From: Pseudomonadota bacterium | GTDB taxonomy: Bacteria > Pseudomonadota > Alphaproteobacteria > Acetobacterales > Acetobacteraceae | Assembly: GCA_021805545.1 (NCBI GenBank) | Contig: JAJZFB010000046.1 | Location: 62,001 to 126,000, forward strand | DNA: 64,000 nucleotides | Direction: 5' to 3' | Shown: one piece after another, positions 54,923 to 63,282 of the stretch | Position numbering within the stretch: position 1 is the stretch's first letter | Layout of the letters: the number at the start of each line of letters is the position of its first letter | Translations under genes and position numbers: made by a program | Notes under the pieces: generated by a model | The model's input: only the letters and a program-made list of their open reading frames with translations | Databases searched by the model: none | What the model was told of the DNA's origin: nothing

Positions 54923-56062
54923 TCAGTAGATCACTTCCGCATCTTCCAGCGCCTTGCGCGCGGCGGAATCCATTCCCAGCAATTCGCCGTAAATATAATC
55001 CTCGTGCTCGCCCAGCTTGGGCGTGCCGCTATGAATGCCGATTTCCGCCCCCTTGGAAAGCCGCATCGGCACACCCACCGCCGCGCGCGCCGTGCCATCC
55101 GGCTCCCGCACGGCAACAATGGCGTTGCGTTCACGCAAATGCGGGTCGGCGGCAATTTCCGGCGTGGTCCAGCTTACATGCGCGGCAATGCCCGCTTCCT
55201 GCAATTCAGCCGCCGCCGCATTGGCCTCGCGCGTGCTGGTCCAGGCGGCAATGGCATCATCGCAAAGCGTGGCGGCGCCGGTAAGTTTCGCCAAAGCGTC
55301 GCGTTCGGCATCGGTGCGGGCGGCAATGGCAATCCAGCGGTCCTCGCCCAAGGCCGGAAACACGCCATGCGGCGCGAGGCTTTCATGCGCATTGCCCATG
55401 CGCGCTGGCGTGCCGCCCGCCGCCGCCAGCAACAGCGCCTCACCCGCCAGGGAGGACGCCACTTCCCGCGCCGCCACATCCACATGCGTGCCTTTGCCCG
55501 TGGCGCGGCGCTGCATAAGTGCTGCCATCACCGCCACAGCGGCATTCATGCCCACCGTATGGTCCATCACATGGCGCATTTCCACAGGCGGGCCATCCGG
55601 GTAGCCGGTCAGGTCGCTCAAAGCCCCCCAGGCGCCAAAAAGCGGCGCATAACCGGCAAAATGCGAATCCGGCCCTTCCTGCCCGCAGGACGAAACAGAG
55701 AGCATGATAATATCCGGCTTCACCGCGCAAAGCGCCTCATAGCCCAGCCCCAAACGCCCAATCACGCCGGGGCGGAAGCTCTCCGCCGCAACATCTGCGA
55801 TGCCAACAATACGCTTGGCCAGCGCTATCCCCTCGGGCTTCTTCAAATTCACCCGCACGGAAAGTTTGGTTGAAGACACCTGGTCGAACGTGGCAGGCCC
55901 CATACGGCCATAAACCGGGTGCGGCTTGCGGAACGCATCCGGCCGCATCGCGCTCTCAATCTTCACCACCTCCGCACCCAGTTGGCTGAGCAAATTGGTG
56001 CAGAACGGCCCGGCATTATGCACGGTAAAATCGGCGATACGAATGCCGGAAAGCGGTTTCAT
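54923..56062 (-). CDS. Class III (CaiB/BaiF) CoA-transferase, catalytic subunit-like
   Basis: 379 residues. IADFTVHNAGPFCTNLLSQLGAEVVKIE at the start (20-residue subset IADFTVHNAGPFC), and the nucleophile Asp167 in RHVMDHTVGM is present, which is the residue forming the aspartyl-CoA thioester in the family. TGKGTHVDVAAREV follows. It transfers CoA between carboxylates. The ATG overlaps the upstream CoA-transferase TGA by four bases (ATGA), so the two are stoichiometrically coupled and may form one heteromer. Confidence 0.9.
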   Translation of the reverse strand: MKPLSGIRIADFTVHNAGPFCTNLLSQLGAEVVKIESAMRPDAFRKPHPVYGRMGPATFDQVSSTKLSVRVNLKKPEGIALAKRIVGIADVAAESFRPGVIGRLGLGYEALCAVKPDIIMLSVSSCGQEGPDSHFAGYAPLFGAWGALSDLTGYPDGPPVEMRHVMDHTVGMNAAVAVMAALMQRRATGKGTHVDVAAREVASSLAGEALLLAAAGGTPARMGNAHESLAPHGVFPALGEDRWIAIAARTDAERDALAKLTGAATLCDDAIAAWTSTREANAAAAELQEAGIAAHVSWTTPEIAADPHLRERNAIVAVREPDGTARAAVGVPMRLSKGAEIGIHSGTPKLGEHEDYIYGELLGMDSAARKALEDAEVIY

Positions 56063-57201
56063 GCCACGTCCTCCGCTTTGTGCAAGGCAGGCGGCCCAGC
56101 GCGCAGGCGCAGCGGGCTGCCGCCAAAATGGAAGGGCGAAACCAGCATGTTCAGCAGCCCCGCACCTTCAACCGGCACCGGCTGGAACAGCCCGCGCAGT
56201 TTCTCATGCTTATCATTCACCACCTCAATGGGCGTGTAATATTTGGCCAGCGGCACAGAGAGTTTCTGCCCCTCGCGCACAATATCCTCCACCTTGCGGG
56301 TGGCGGCCCAGGCGCGGATATACGTGTTGATCACCGGCCCGCGCCGGCTGCGCTCCAGCGAATCCGCCAGCGCCGGGTCCAGCGCCCATTCCGGCTCGCC
56401 CAGCAGCTTCACCAGCCCGTCCCATTGGCGCTGCTCCAGCGTCAGCAGCTCCACATAGCCATCGGCGCAGGGAATAACGCCGCCATAGCGGAAGCTGCGC
56501 TCCACGCGGTGCTCCACCGAGCCATCGCCCAAACGCTGAATGGCAAAGGCGCCAACGGAAAGCATCGCATCCTGGCAGGAAATATCGACATATTGCCCGC
56601 CAAGCTGCGGGCGCACCCAAAGCGCGGAAAGCGCGCCCAGCGCCGCGGCAATGCCGCCCTGCATGGCGCCAAAATGGCCGTGGATTTTAACCGGCGGGCG
56701 GTCCGGGAACATTTCGGTCGTGAGGCCATTGGGCAGCAAATACCCCTCGCCGCTGGCATGCTGCACCTGAATCTCCTCGGCCTTCCACCCCGCCTTGGGG
56801 CCGGTGGCGCCAAAGGGCAGCACGGAAACATGCACAAGGTCCGGGTGCTTCGCGGCAATCGCGGCTTCATCCAGGCCCAAGGCGGCGCGGTCCGCTACTT
56901 GCGTGTCATCAATAAAAATATCAGCCGTGGAAAGCAGCGCCCCCAGCGCGGCGCGGCCGCCATCGCTGGCCAGGCCGATAACCCGGCTGCTCATGCCCGC
57001 CGCCAAATAGGCGAACAGGGCGGAAATTTCACCCCTCGGCAAAAATGGCGGCTCCGCGCGCAAGGGCGAGCCACCGGGGCCTTCCACCAGAACACATTCC
57101 GCGCCCAGCGTGCAGAGCATGCGGGCCGCATAGGCGGCACCTACACCAGCGGCATGGGCCACGATTTTAAGGCCGTTAAGGGGAAGGACTGTTTCACTCA
57201 T
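56059..57201 (-). CDS. Class III CoA-transferase homologue lacking the catalytic Asp
   Basis: 380 residues. LNGLKIVAHAAGVGAAYAAR and LGGQYVDISCQDAML match CaiB/BaiF, but the segment aligning with the nucleophile reads IHGHFGAMQGG, so Gly175 replaces the Asp. It is therefore probably a non-catalytic partner of the adjacent CoA-transferase, as in heteromeric type III enzymes, or has other chemistry. A weak hairpin (57249-57271) and A tract separate it from the preceding MaoC gene. Start ATG 57201. Confidence 0.8.
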   Translation of the reverse strand: MSETVLPLNGLKIVAHAAGVGAAYAARMLCTLGAECVLVEGPGGSPLRAEPPFLPRGEISALFAYLAAGMSSRVIGLASDGGRAALGALLSTADIFIDDTQVADRAALGLDEAAIAAKHPDLVHVSVLPFGATGPKAGWKAEEIQVQHASGEGYLLPNGLTTEMFPDRPPVKIHGHFGAMQGGIAAALGALSALWVRPQLGGQYVDISCQDAMLSVGAFAIQRLGDGSVEHRVERSFRYGGVIPCADGYVELLTLEQRQWDGLVKLLGEPEWALDPALADSLERSRRGPVINTYIRAWAATRKVEDIVREGQKLSVPLAKYYTPIEVVNDKHEKLRGLFQPVPVEGAGLLNMLVSPFHFGGSPLRLRAGPPALHKAEDVA

Positions 57202-57235
57202 GGCGGCGCTACGCTCCCTTCCACCGGGGAAGGAG

Positions 57236-57271
57236 AAAAATGGCAAGGGGCCAAGGCTGCGCGCCTTGGCC
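57236..57271 (-). terminator. Terminator-like hairpin between MaoC gene and CoA-transferase gene
   Basis: GGCCAAGG and CCTTGGCC (57249-57271) form an 8-bp stem with a 7-nt loop; on the minus strand a run of five T follows after eight bases. It could attenuate transcription into the CoA-transferase genes. Confidence 0.5.
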
Positions 57272-57316
57272 AGACGCCCGCCCCCGCCAATGCGGGAACG
57301 GGCATAGGGCGTGCCC

Positions 57317-58519
57317 TTAGCGGACGGCGGGCAATTCCAGGTCGAGATTCCGGCCATCGAAGAAGACCGGAATATTCGGGTCGAGCGAGGGCAGAATAAC
57401 CGTGGCCAGGCCCGGCGTGGTCAGCTCGCCGCGCTGGTTCTCGCCCTTAATCTCGATATCGACCAGCGCGTGGCCATCCTTGATGTATTTGCGCGTAACC
57501 TTGCCGCGCGCCCAGGTGCAGTCGCCCATGGTGTTGAAGCGGCGCATCTGCGTGCGCACGCGCTTGAGGAACGCGGCATCGCCCATCCAGTTGGTAATAA
57601 GGCTGGCCATCCAGGCGGAGCGCTGCGGGCCGTAATCATACACGCCCGGCACGCCCACTTCCTTGGCAGTGGATTCACGGTGATGCCCGATGCCGGTATA
57701 TTCAATGCCGCCGCCCGCTTCCGGGTTGCGGAAAAAATGGCCAGGGTGCTTCACGGCATTCTTGAAGATAACGCCATGGGTATGGCCGCGGCCGCAGCCC
57801 ACCAGAAAGCCCATCGTGTCCATCAGCGAGAGCGGGCCGCGCACGATTTCCGGCAGCTCCTCGCCCACCTGCACTTCTTCCCAGTAGCGCACATTGCCGC
57901 CACGGATGTTCTTTTCCTCGTTCAGGATCGCGGCGTCGATGCGATCGAACTCCTCGGGCTTGTATTCGTGCGTCTTGATGTCGGAATACTTGCCAGCCTC
58001 GCGGGCGGCCTTGCGCTCGTGCCGGGTGCAGGTGCCCAGCGCGCGGGCGACGAGTTCGCCACGCTGGTTGGCGTAGCTCGCCTCCACATATTGCAGCACC
58101 AGCGTGCCCGAGAATTCGGACTGCTTCACCTGCACGCCCACCACACGCTCGATGGCGGTCATGCGGTCGCCAGGGCGGATATGGCGGAAGAACTCCCAGT
58201 CATTACCAGCGTAAAAGCCGTGCACGCCCGGCAGGCCCCAGCGCGTGCGGCCAACCCAGCCAAACGCCATGGGGAAGTTGGGGTGCGCCAGCATGGAGCC
58301 ATGGCGCGTCAGGCGGCCATGCTCAAGGTCGCGGTACAGCGGGTTAAGGTCACCAATGCCGTTGCAGAAATTGCGGATCGTGTCCTCGGTGGCGTCCTGC
58401 AGATACGGCCCTTCCGGGCGCAGCTGCATGCCAATCATGTTCTCGGCGGCCTTGATCGCTTCCGGCGTAATCTTGCCTTCGGCGGGGCGGTGGCCGACGT
58501 CTGCTTCGGTGGTGCTCAT
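57317..58519 (-). CDS. MaoC/FAS1-like two-domain acyl dehydratase
   Basis: 400 residues, a double hot-dog protein with N-terminal FAS1-like dehydratase domain (ATEDTIRNFCNGIGDLNPLY, LAHPNFP) and a C-terminal hot-dog module (VGEELPEIVRGPLSLMD..., YDYGPQRSAWMASLITNWMGD). Such enzymes hydrate long or bulky enoyl-CoAs. ATG 58519 has AGGAG six bases ahead. A palindrome ATAATGCATTAT about 60 bases upstream of the start probably binds the neighbouring GntR regulator. Confidence 0.86.
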   Translation of the reverse strand: MSTTEADVGHRPAEGKITPEAIKAAENMIGMQLRPEGPYLQDATEDTIRNFCNGIGDLNPLYRDLEHGRLTRHGSMLAHPNFPMAFGWVGRTRWGLPGVHGFYAGNDWEFFRHIRPGDRMTAIERVVGVQVKQSEFSGTLVLQYVEASYANQRGELVARALGTCTRHERKAAREAGKYSDIKTHEYKPEEFDRIDAAILNEEKNIRGGNVRYWEEVQVGEELPEIVRGPLSLMDTMGFLVGCGRGHTHGVIFKNAVKHPGHFFRNPEAGGGIEYTGIGHHRESTAKEVGVPGVYDYGPQRSAWMASLITNWMGDAAFLKRVRTQMRRFNTMGDCTWARGKVTRKYIKDGHALVDIEIKGENQRGELTTPGLATVILPSLDPNIPVFFDGRNLDLELPAVR

Positions 58520-58575
58520 ATCATGCTCCTGCTGCGGCACCCCTTGGCGCCGGGCTAAAAAACGGTGCCCAGTGC

Positions 58576-58587
58576 ATAATGCATTAT
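58576..58587. promoter_or_regulatory. Candidate GntR operator, ATAATGCATTAT
   Basis: Perfect 12-bp palindrome 57-68 bases before the MaoC start and just past the 3' end of the GntR gene. The core TAATGCATT recurs at 60595-60604 upstream of the third CoA-transferase gene. Confidence 0.55.
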
Positions 58588-58620
58588 TTTGGCGCAGGTC
58601 AAGCCGCCCGGCATGGCCGC

Positions 58621-59262
58621 TCAGCCCAGGGCGGCGATTGATGCACGCAATTCCTGCCACCCGGCCTCGATATGGCTGCGCGTGGCCAGCATCGCCCCCG
58701 CCATATCCCCGGCGATAATCGCGTTGAGAATCTTGTCATGCTCCTCGGCGGCGCGGGAAATGCGGCCCTTGAGGCGGTTGATGAGGTCGAACGGATAGCG
58801 CGCCCAGAGAATCTGCACGAAATGCAGCGTTTGCGGCAGGCGCGCGATTTCGAACATGCGGTGGTGGAAGCGGTAATTGGCCGCGCGCGCCGCCTCGTTC
58901 TCTCCGGCATCGAAGGCACGCGAAAATTCGGCGGCAAGCTGCTTCAGCTCGGCAATATCGCTGGCCGTGGCGTGTTCCACCGCGCCGCGCACAAGCTGGG
59001 TTTCAAGCAGAATGCGCAGATTCTGCACCTCGCTCGATGCCTCGATGTCGAAGGGCGCCACAACCGCACCCTTGTAGTTGTCGCCGGATACGTAGCCTTC
59101 GGCCTCCAGCAGCTTCAGCGCCTCGCGCACCGGGGTGATGGAGGTGTTGAGCATATCGGCCAGCTCTTGCTGCTTAAGCCGCGCCCCGCGCGCAAACCGC
59201 CCGGCGATAATACCCTCGCGCAAATAGTCCGCGACCTGATTTTCCTTGGTCTTGAACTCCAT
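58621..59262 (-). CDS. GntR-family (FCD) transcriptional regulator
   Basis: 213 residues. The winged-helix N-terminus (LREGIIAGRFARGARLKQQELADMLNTS, shown as LKQQELADMLNTSITPVREAL) is followed by the FCD effector domain with the metal-binding motif (RILLETQLVRGAVEH, NYRFHHRMFEIARL, AEEHDKILNAI). It lies between two sets of CoA-pathway genes. Shared motif TAATGCATT in front of both flanking genes suggests local control. The start at 59262 gives the standard N-terminus. Confidence 0.93.
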   Translation of the reverse strand: MEFKTKENQVADYLREGIIAGRFARGARLKQQELADMLNTSITPVREALKLLEAEGYVSGDNYKGAVVAPFDIEASSEVQNLRILLETQLVRGAVEHATASDIAELKQLAAEFSRAFDAGENEAARAANYRFHHRMFEIARLPQTLHFVQILWARYPFDLINRLKGRISRAAEEHDKILNAIIAGDMAGAMLATRSHIEAGWQELRASIAALG

Positions 59263-59317
59263 ACGCGCCTCCCTTGTATATGCCCTTGCCCTACGGGCTG
59301 GTCCACCACGCTCTCTG

Positions 59318-59343
59318 CGTCACCGCGCGCAGCGTAACGGTGG
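59318..59343 (+). repeat. Possible partial REP-like element
   Basis: CGTCACCGCGCGCAGCGTAA then CGGTGG resembles the CGTCACCGCGCGCGCAGCG unit of the element at 22.1 kb and is weakly palindromic (CACCG...CGGTG). Only a fragment. Confidence 0.45.
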
Positions 59344-59355
59344 TTTAACAGCCTC

Positions 59356-60579
59356 TTAACCTTTATCGCGGACCGGCGCCCAGGCAAAATCGCCGGGCTG
59401 GGCCGTGCGCGCGGCGCCGGACTCCAGCAGCGCGGCGGCTTCGGCCTCGCCATAGCCCAGCGCGCGCAGCAATTGCGCCGTGTGCTCGCCCAGCTCCGGC
59501 GGCGGCAGATTCGGGTTGACCTGAAGCTGGCCGGGGAATTCCGGCACCTCGAAATGATAATCGCGGTAATCCAGCCCGCGCAGCTTGCCCGGCTGGCGCG
59601 CCTGCGGCACTTCCAGCACGCGCTCCAGCGGCATCACCTCGTTAAAGCCAATGCCGGCCGCGCGCAGCTTGGCGGCGGCTTCCTCATAGGTCAGCGCGCC
59701 CACGGCCTTGCTCACCGCATCCTCCACACGCTCGCGCTGCTTCTTGCGGTCGCGCAGCTTGGCAAGCTCGGGGTTGCCGTCTTCCGGCATCATCAGGGCT
59801 TTGGTCAGCTTGGCCCAATGCGCGTCGGTGAGAATCAGCAGATAAATCCAGCGCTCATCGCTGGTGAGGTAGGAGCCATAGCCCGGCATCGAGAATTCGC
59901 CGCCGCCCTCTTTCTCCAGCCGCCCCAGAAGCTGGGTTTTAAGCTGCATCCCGGCCAAATCGCGCGCGGCAAGGTGCAGCCCGGTTTCGTACAGGCCGAT
60001 CTCGATGCGGCGCTCTTCCGCCGTGGCACTGGGGTTGAGCATGGCCGCCAGGGTGCGGATAACCGCGTAAGTGCCGGCAAACTGGTCGTGATAGCTGGGG
60101 CCGAAACGCGTGGGGCGGCCATCGATGCGGTGGTCATCCATGGCGCCGGTCGCGGCCTCGGCAATGGGGTTGGTCATCAAATCATCCGCCTGCGGGCCGT
60201 GCGCGTAGCCTTTTATGTGCACATGAATGATGCGCGGATTGGCCGCCATGCAGTCATCCGCCGTAACACCCAGCTTGCGCGCGGCCGAAGGGGCGAGGTT
60301 GTGGATCACCACATCGGCGCTGGCCACCAGCTTGCGGAATATCTCCTTGCCGCCCGCCGTGGTGAGGTCGAGACAGATGGCTTTCTTGGAATGGCTATAG
60401 GCGATGATGGTGCCCGACGGTCCACCACGGATGAGGGCGCGCGTGGTGTCGCCGCTGGGCGGCTCAACCTTGATAATTTCCGCGCCGAGCTGGGAGAGAA
60501 TATGCGTTGCGAAGGGGGCTGCGACCATTGTGCCGAGTTCGATGACCCGGCGGCCTGCGAGGGGAGTTCCGGTTACCAT
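59356..60579 (-). CDS. Class III (CaiB/BaiF) CoA-transferase
   Basis: 407 residues. GRRVIELGTMVAAPFATHIL and SQLGAEIIKVEPPSGD are family N-terminal motifs; the nucleophile position is Asp165 in SYHDQFAGTY. It is separate from the two-gene pair at 54.9-57.2 kb and divergent in sequence. It is transcribed toward the GntR gene. The TAATGCATT motif lies 16-25 bases before the ATG. Confidence 0.9.
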   Translation of the reverse strand: MVTGTPLAGRRVIELGTMVAAPFATHILSQLGAEIIKVEPPSGDTTRALIRGGPSGTIIAYSHSKKAICLDLTTAGGKEIFRKLVASADVVIHNLAPSAARKLGVTADDCMAANPRIIHVHIKGYAHGPQADDLMTNPIAEAATGAMDDHRIDGRPTRFGPSYHDQFAGTYAVIRTLAAMLNPSATAEERRIEIGLYETGLHLAARDLAGMQLKTQLLGRLEKEGGGEFSMPGYGSYLTSDERWIYLLILTDAHWAKLTKALMMPEDGNPELAKLRDRKKQRERVEDAVSKAVGALTYEEAAAKLRAAGIGFNEVMPLERVLEVPQARQPGKLRGLDYRDYHFEVPEFPGQLQVNPNLPPPELGEHTAQLLRALGYGEAEAAALLESGAARTAQPGDFAWAPVRDKG

Positions 60580-60594
60580 GCGGGCATTTTACAT

Positions 60595-60604
60595 ATAATG
60601 CATT
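60595..60604. promoter_or_regulatory. Candidate GntR operator, ATAATGCATT
   Basis: Shares TAATGCATT with the site at 58576. It lies immediately upstream of the CoA-transferase start, so binding there would block initiation. Confidence 0.45.
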
Positions 60605-60626
60605 TTGCATCAAGCAGGCGGCGCCG

Positions 60627-61697
60627 TTACGGAATAACGGCGAAGAACAGGAACACGGCAAACACCGTAAGGTGAATGGCCCCCTGCAAAATAGTGGTGC
60701 GGCCCGTGGCAATGGTGAGCGTGCTCAGCAGCAGCGTGAGCGAGAGCAGCACAATCTCCTTGGCGTCCAGCCCCAGGGTTAACGGCTGGCCGAGCCAGAT
60801 GGAGACCACGGCAACCACGGGAATGGTAAGGCCAATACTGGCGATGACCGAGCCAAAAGCAAGGTTGAGGCTGGTCTGCAGCCTGTTGCGCAGCGCCGCA
60901 CGCACCGCCGCCAGGCTTTCCGGCAGCAGCACGAAACCGGCAATGACAAGCCCCACCACCGATTTAGGCGCGCCCACGGCGGCGACATAGGCTTCCACCG
61001 TGGGCGAGAGCGACTTGGCCAGCCCCACCACGGCCACCAGACAGATGAGCAAAACCCCCAAGCTGGCCAAGGTGTTACCCGTGGAAGCCGCCGGCGCATG
61101 GGCCTCGCCCAAGCCGCCTTCCAGCAAAAAATAATCGCGGTGCCGCACCGTCTGCACGAAAATGAAGACGCCGTAGAGCACCAGCGACACCACGCCAACA
61201 AATGCAAGCTGCCTCACATCAAAGGTCGGGCCTGGGTGAGACGTGAAATCCGGCAGAACCAGGGTGAGCACGGACAGGGCTGTAAGCACGCCCAGCGCGC
61301 CCGTGGCGCCCTTCACGTTCAGCCCCTGCTCCAAATGCCGCCCGGCGCCGATGGTGACGCAAAGCCCCACAACACCGGTGCACACGATCATGATCGCGGA
61401 AAAAATCGTATCGCGCGCCACGGCGCTGCTCTCGGCGCCGCCAGAAATGAGCATGGAAACGATGAGCGCGACCTCGATAACCGTGACGGCGACCGCGAGC
61501 ACCAGCGTGCCAAAGGGCTCACCCACCTTATGCGCCACAACCTCGGCATAATGCACGGCGGCGAACACGGTGCCGCCAAGGGCAAAAACCAAAAGCAGGA
61601 GCAGGCCCGGGCCGCCCAGCGGCGTGCTTGCCTTGGCCGCCAGCAGCAACACGGCCAGAACAGGGAAGCTGAGGCTCCACCACGGAAAGACTTTCAC
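60627..61697 (-). CDS. Calcium/proton (sodium/proton) antiporter of the ChaA/CAX type
   Basis: 356 residues with about eleven helices. The two inverted family repeats are visible: GEPFGTLVLAVAVTVIEVAL, and LPESLAAVRAALRNRLQTSL followed by NLAFGSVIASIGLTIP, each carrying the conserved acidic cation-binding residue. It exports Ca2+, Na+ or K+ in exchange for protons in the inner membrane. It is the last gene of the minus-strand run but unrelated to the catabolic genes. Confidence 0.88.
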   Translation of the reverse strand: MKVFPWWSLSFPVLAVLLLAAKASTPLGGPGLLLLLVFALGGTVFAAVHYAEVVAHKVGEPFGTLVLAVAVTVIEVALIVSMLISGGAESSAVARDTIFSAIMIVCTGVVGLCVTIGAGRHLEQGLNVKGATGALGVLTALSVLTLVLPDFTSHPGPTFDVRQLAFVGVVSLVLYGVFIFVQTVRHRDYFLLEGGLGEAHAPAASTGNTLASLGVLLICLVAVVGLAKSLSPTVEAYVAAVGAPKSVVGLVIAGFVLLPESLAAVRAALRNRLQTSLNLAFGSVIASIGLTIPVVAVVSIWLGQPLTLGLDAKEIVLLSLTLLLSTLTIATGRTTILQGAIHLTVFAVFLFFAVIP

Positions 61698-61844
61698 GCA
61701 TCATTCTCCCACATAAAGCCTGCCCAGGCCGCTGCTGTTGCCCCGACTATAATTTGATCCTCCAGGCTTCATAGAGGGGTGCGGCGCTGGCGGCGGTGTT
61801 TTCCACCCGCGGTAACCGGCCAGGCAGGCCATGGGAGTATGAAT

Positions 61845-61869
61845 TTACATATACAATGAAATAATGTAA
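61845..61869. promoter_or_regulatory. AT-rich inverted repeat upstream of the small membrane protein gene
   Basis: TTACAT and ATGTAA flank 13 bases in the 220-bp region between the divergent antiporter gene and the next gene; TATAAAA follows at 61871. It may be a promoter/operator element. Confidence 0.35.
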
Positions 61870-61919
61870 GTATAAAACCCGCCGCGCCAGGGCGCGCTGG
61901 CTTGAGGTGAATACCCGCA

Positions 61920-62375
61920 ATGACGATTATATGGATGTTGCTGGCCGCGAAAGCGGTTTACTGCGCCATGGCGGCGCTGCCCAGTTTATTCTTTGTACGC
62001 GGCGGCGGCTGGCTGAAGGAAACCTACCGGCGGCGCGTGGAGCTTGGGCTGAACCGTGCCGCGATGAAGCTCGCGCGTGATTTTAACCCCGATGAAAGCT
62101 ATTTTGCCAACGGCGTGGGTTTGGCCGCGGATTTTTCCGGCCAGCGCTTTTTTGTGGCCGAGCGCGATGGCGGGCGGACCCAGGCGGCGATTTTACCCTT
62201 TGCGGCATTGCGCGGCGTGAAAAGCGGCGAGATGAACCAGAACGGCTTTTACGATATGTACGTGGAACTAAAGGTGGACCACCCGAAGCAGCAGCGCTGG
62301 CGGCTGCTGCTGGGCGAGAATGAGGCGCTGGTTGATGCCGTGAAGGCCACGCTGGGGCGCCTGCAAGCCGCCTGA
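61920..62375 (+). CDS. Membrane-anchored protein of unknown function
   Basis: 151 residues. One hydrophobic N-terminal segment (about 4-26, ending FFVRGGG) is followed by a basic, cytoplasmic-looking stretch (KETYRRRVELGLNRAAMKLA) and a folded beta-rich region with LPFAALRGVKSGE and LKVDHPKQQRWRLLLG. I do not recognise the family; a PH-like or YdbT-type fold is only a guess. It is flanked by divergent antiporter and convergent VIT transporter genes. Confidence 0.65.
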   Translation: MTIIWMLLAAKAVYCAMAALPSLFFVRGGGWLKETYRRRVELGLNRAAMKLARDFNPDESYFANGVGLAADFSGQRFFVAERDGGRTQAAILPFAALRGVKSGEMNQNGFYDMYVELKVDHPKQQRWRLLLGENEALVDAVKATLGRLQAA

Positions 62376-62381
62376 AGCGGG

Positions 62382-63077
62382 TTAAACCACCGCGCCAAAC
62401 AACCTGCCGATAATGGTTGTGGCCACCATGGCCAGAGCCCCCCAAAAGGTGACACGCAAAGCCGGCTTAAGCATGGGCGCGCCCCCTGCCCGGCCGCCAA
62501 TGGCGCCAAGAGCCGCCAAAAACAGCAACGCGCCCGCGCCAATACCAGGCACAAGCCATGGCGCAGGCAAAAACATGGCAAGCAGCAATGGCGCGGCGGC
62601 CCCCGTGGCGAAGGTAAGCGCCGAAGCCAAGGCCGCCTGAATGGGGTTGGCGATGGTGCTGATGGAAATACCCAGCTCATCGCGCGCATGGGCGCCCAGC
62701 GCGTCATGCGCCATGAGCTGCGCCGCAACCGCGCGCGCCAGCCCGGCTTCCACCCCGCGCGCCTCGTAAATGCCGGCCAGCTCCGCCAGCTCATGCACAT
62801 GGTCCGCGGCCAGTTCGCGCCGCTCCTTGGCCAGGGCCGCGTCTTCGGTATCGGCCTGCGAGCTGACCGAGACATATTCGCCCGCCGCCATGGCCATGGC
62901 GCCCGCCACCAGCCCGGCAATGCCCGCCACCAGCGCATCGTGCCGCACCCCGCTGGCCGAAATAACACCAAGGACAAGGCTGGCCGTGGAGATAACGCCG
63001 TCATTGGCGCCCAGCACGGCGGCACGCAGCCAGCCTGTGCGCTCAATCAGATGGCTTTCCGTGTGCGGCTGACGCAT
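62382..63077 (-). CDS. VIT1/CCC1 family membrane transporter (iron/manganese)
   Basis: 231 residues with five helices. LGANDGVISTASLVLGV is the signature of helix 1, GLVAGAMAMAAGEYVSVSSQ of helix 2, followed by the cytoplasmic metal-binding helical insertion rich in Glu/Asp (KERRELAADHVHELAELAGI) and three further helices. Family members move Fe2+ or Mn2+ out of the cytoplasm. It ends 6 bases from the convergent small membrane protein gene. Confidence 0.9.
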   Translation of the reverse strand: MRQPHTESHLIERTGWLRAAVLGANDGVISTASLVLGVISASGVRHDALVAGIAGLVAGAMAMAAGEYVSVSSQADTEDAALAKERRELAADHVHELAELAGIYEARGVEAGLARAVAAQLMAHDALGAHARDELGISISTIANPIQAALASALTFATGAAAPLLLAMFLPAPWLVPGIGAGALLFLAALGAIGGRAGGAPMLKPALRVTFWGALAMVATTIIGRLFGAVV

Positions 63078-63282
63078 CTCTTCACCTGTTTTACCGGATG
63101 ATACTGGTTAAGCCATGCCGTGAAACATCGCGTTGCGCGAAATCAATGCGTCCAGCCCGTTTCCGCGCCATCGCGGCCAGGGCCTGGTTGATGGCGCGCG
63201 CATGCCAGCACGGCTGAACCACACCAGAAAAAGCCGGCACCATGGTGAAGGGCACAATGAGCGCCGCTGGTGAAGGACGCAA

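Noticed and set aside
63091-63282. 63-codon minus-strand frame between ilvE and the VIT gene
   Set aside because: No convincing ribosome-binding site, no recognisable motif and mixed composition; not reported as a gene.
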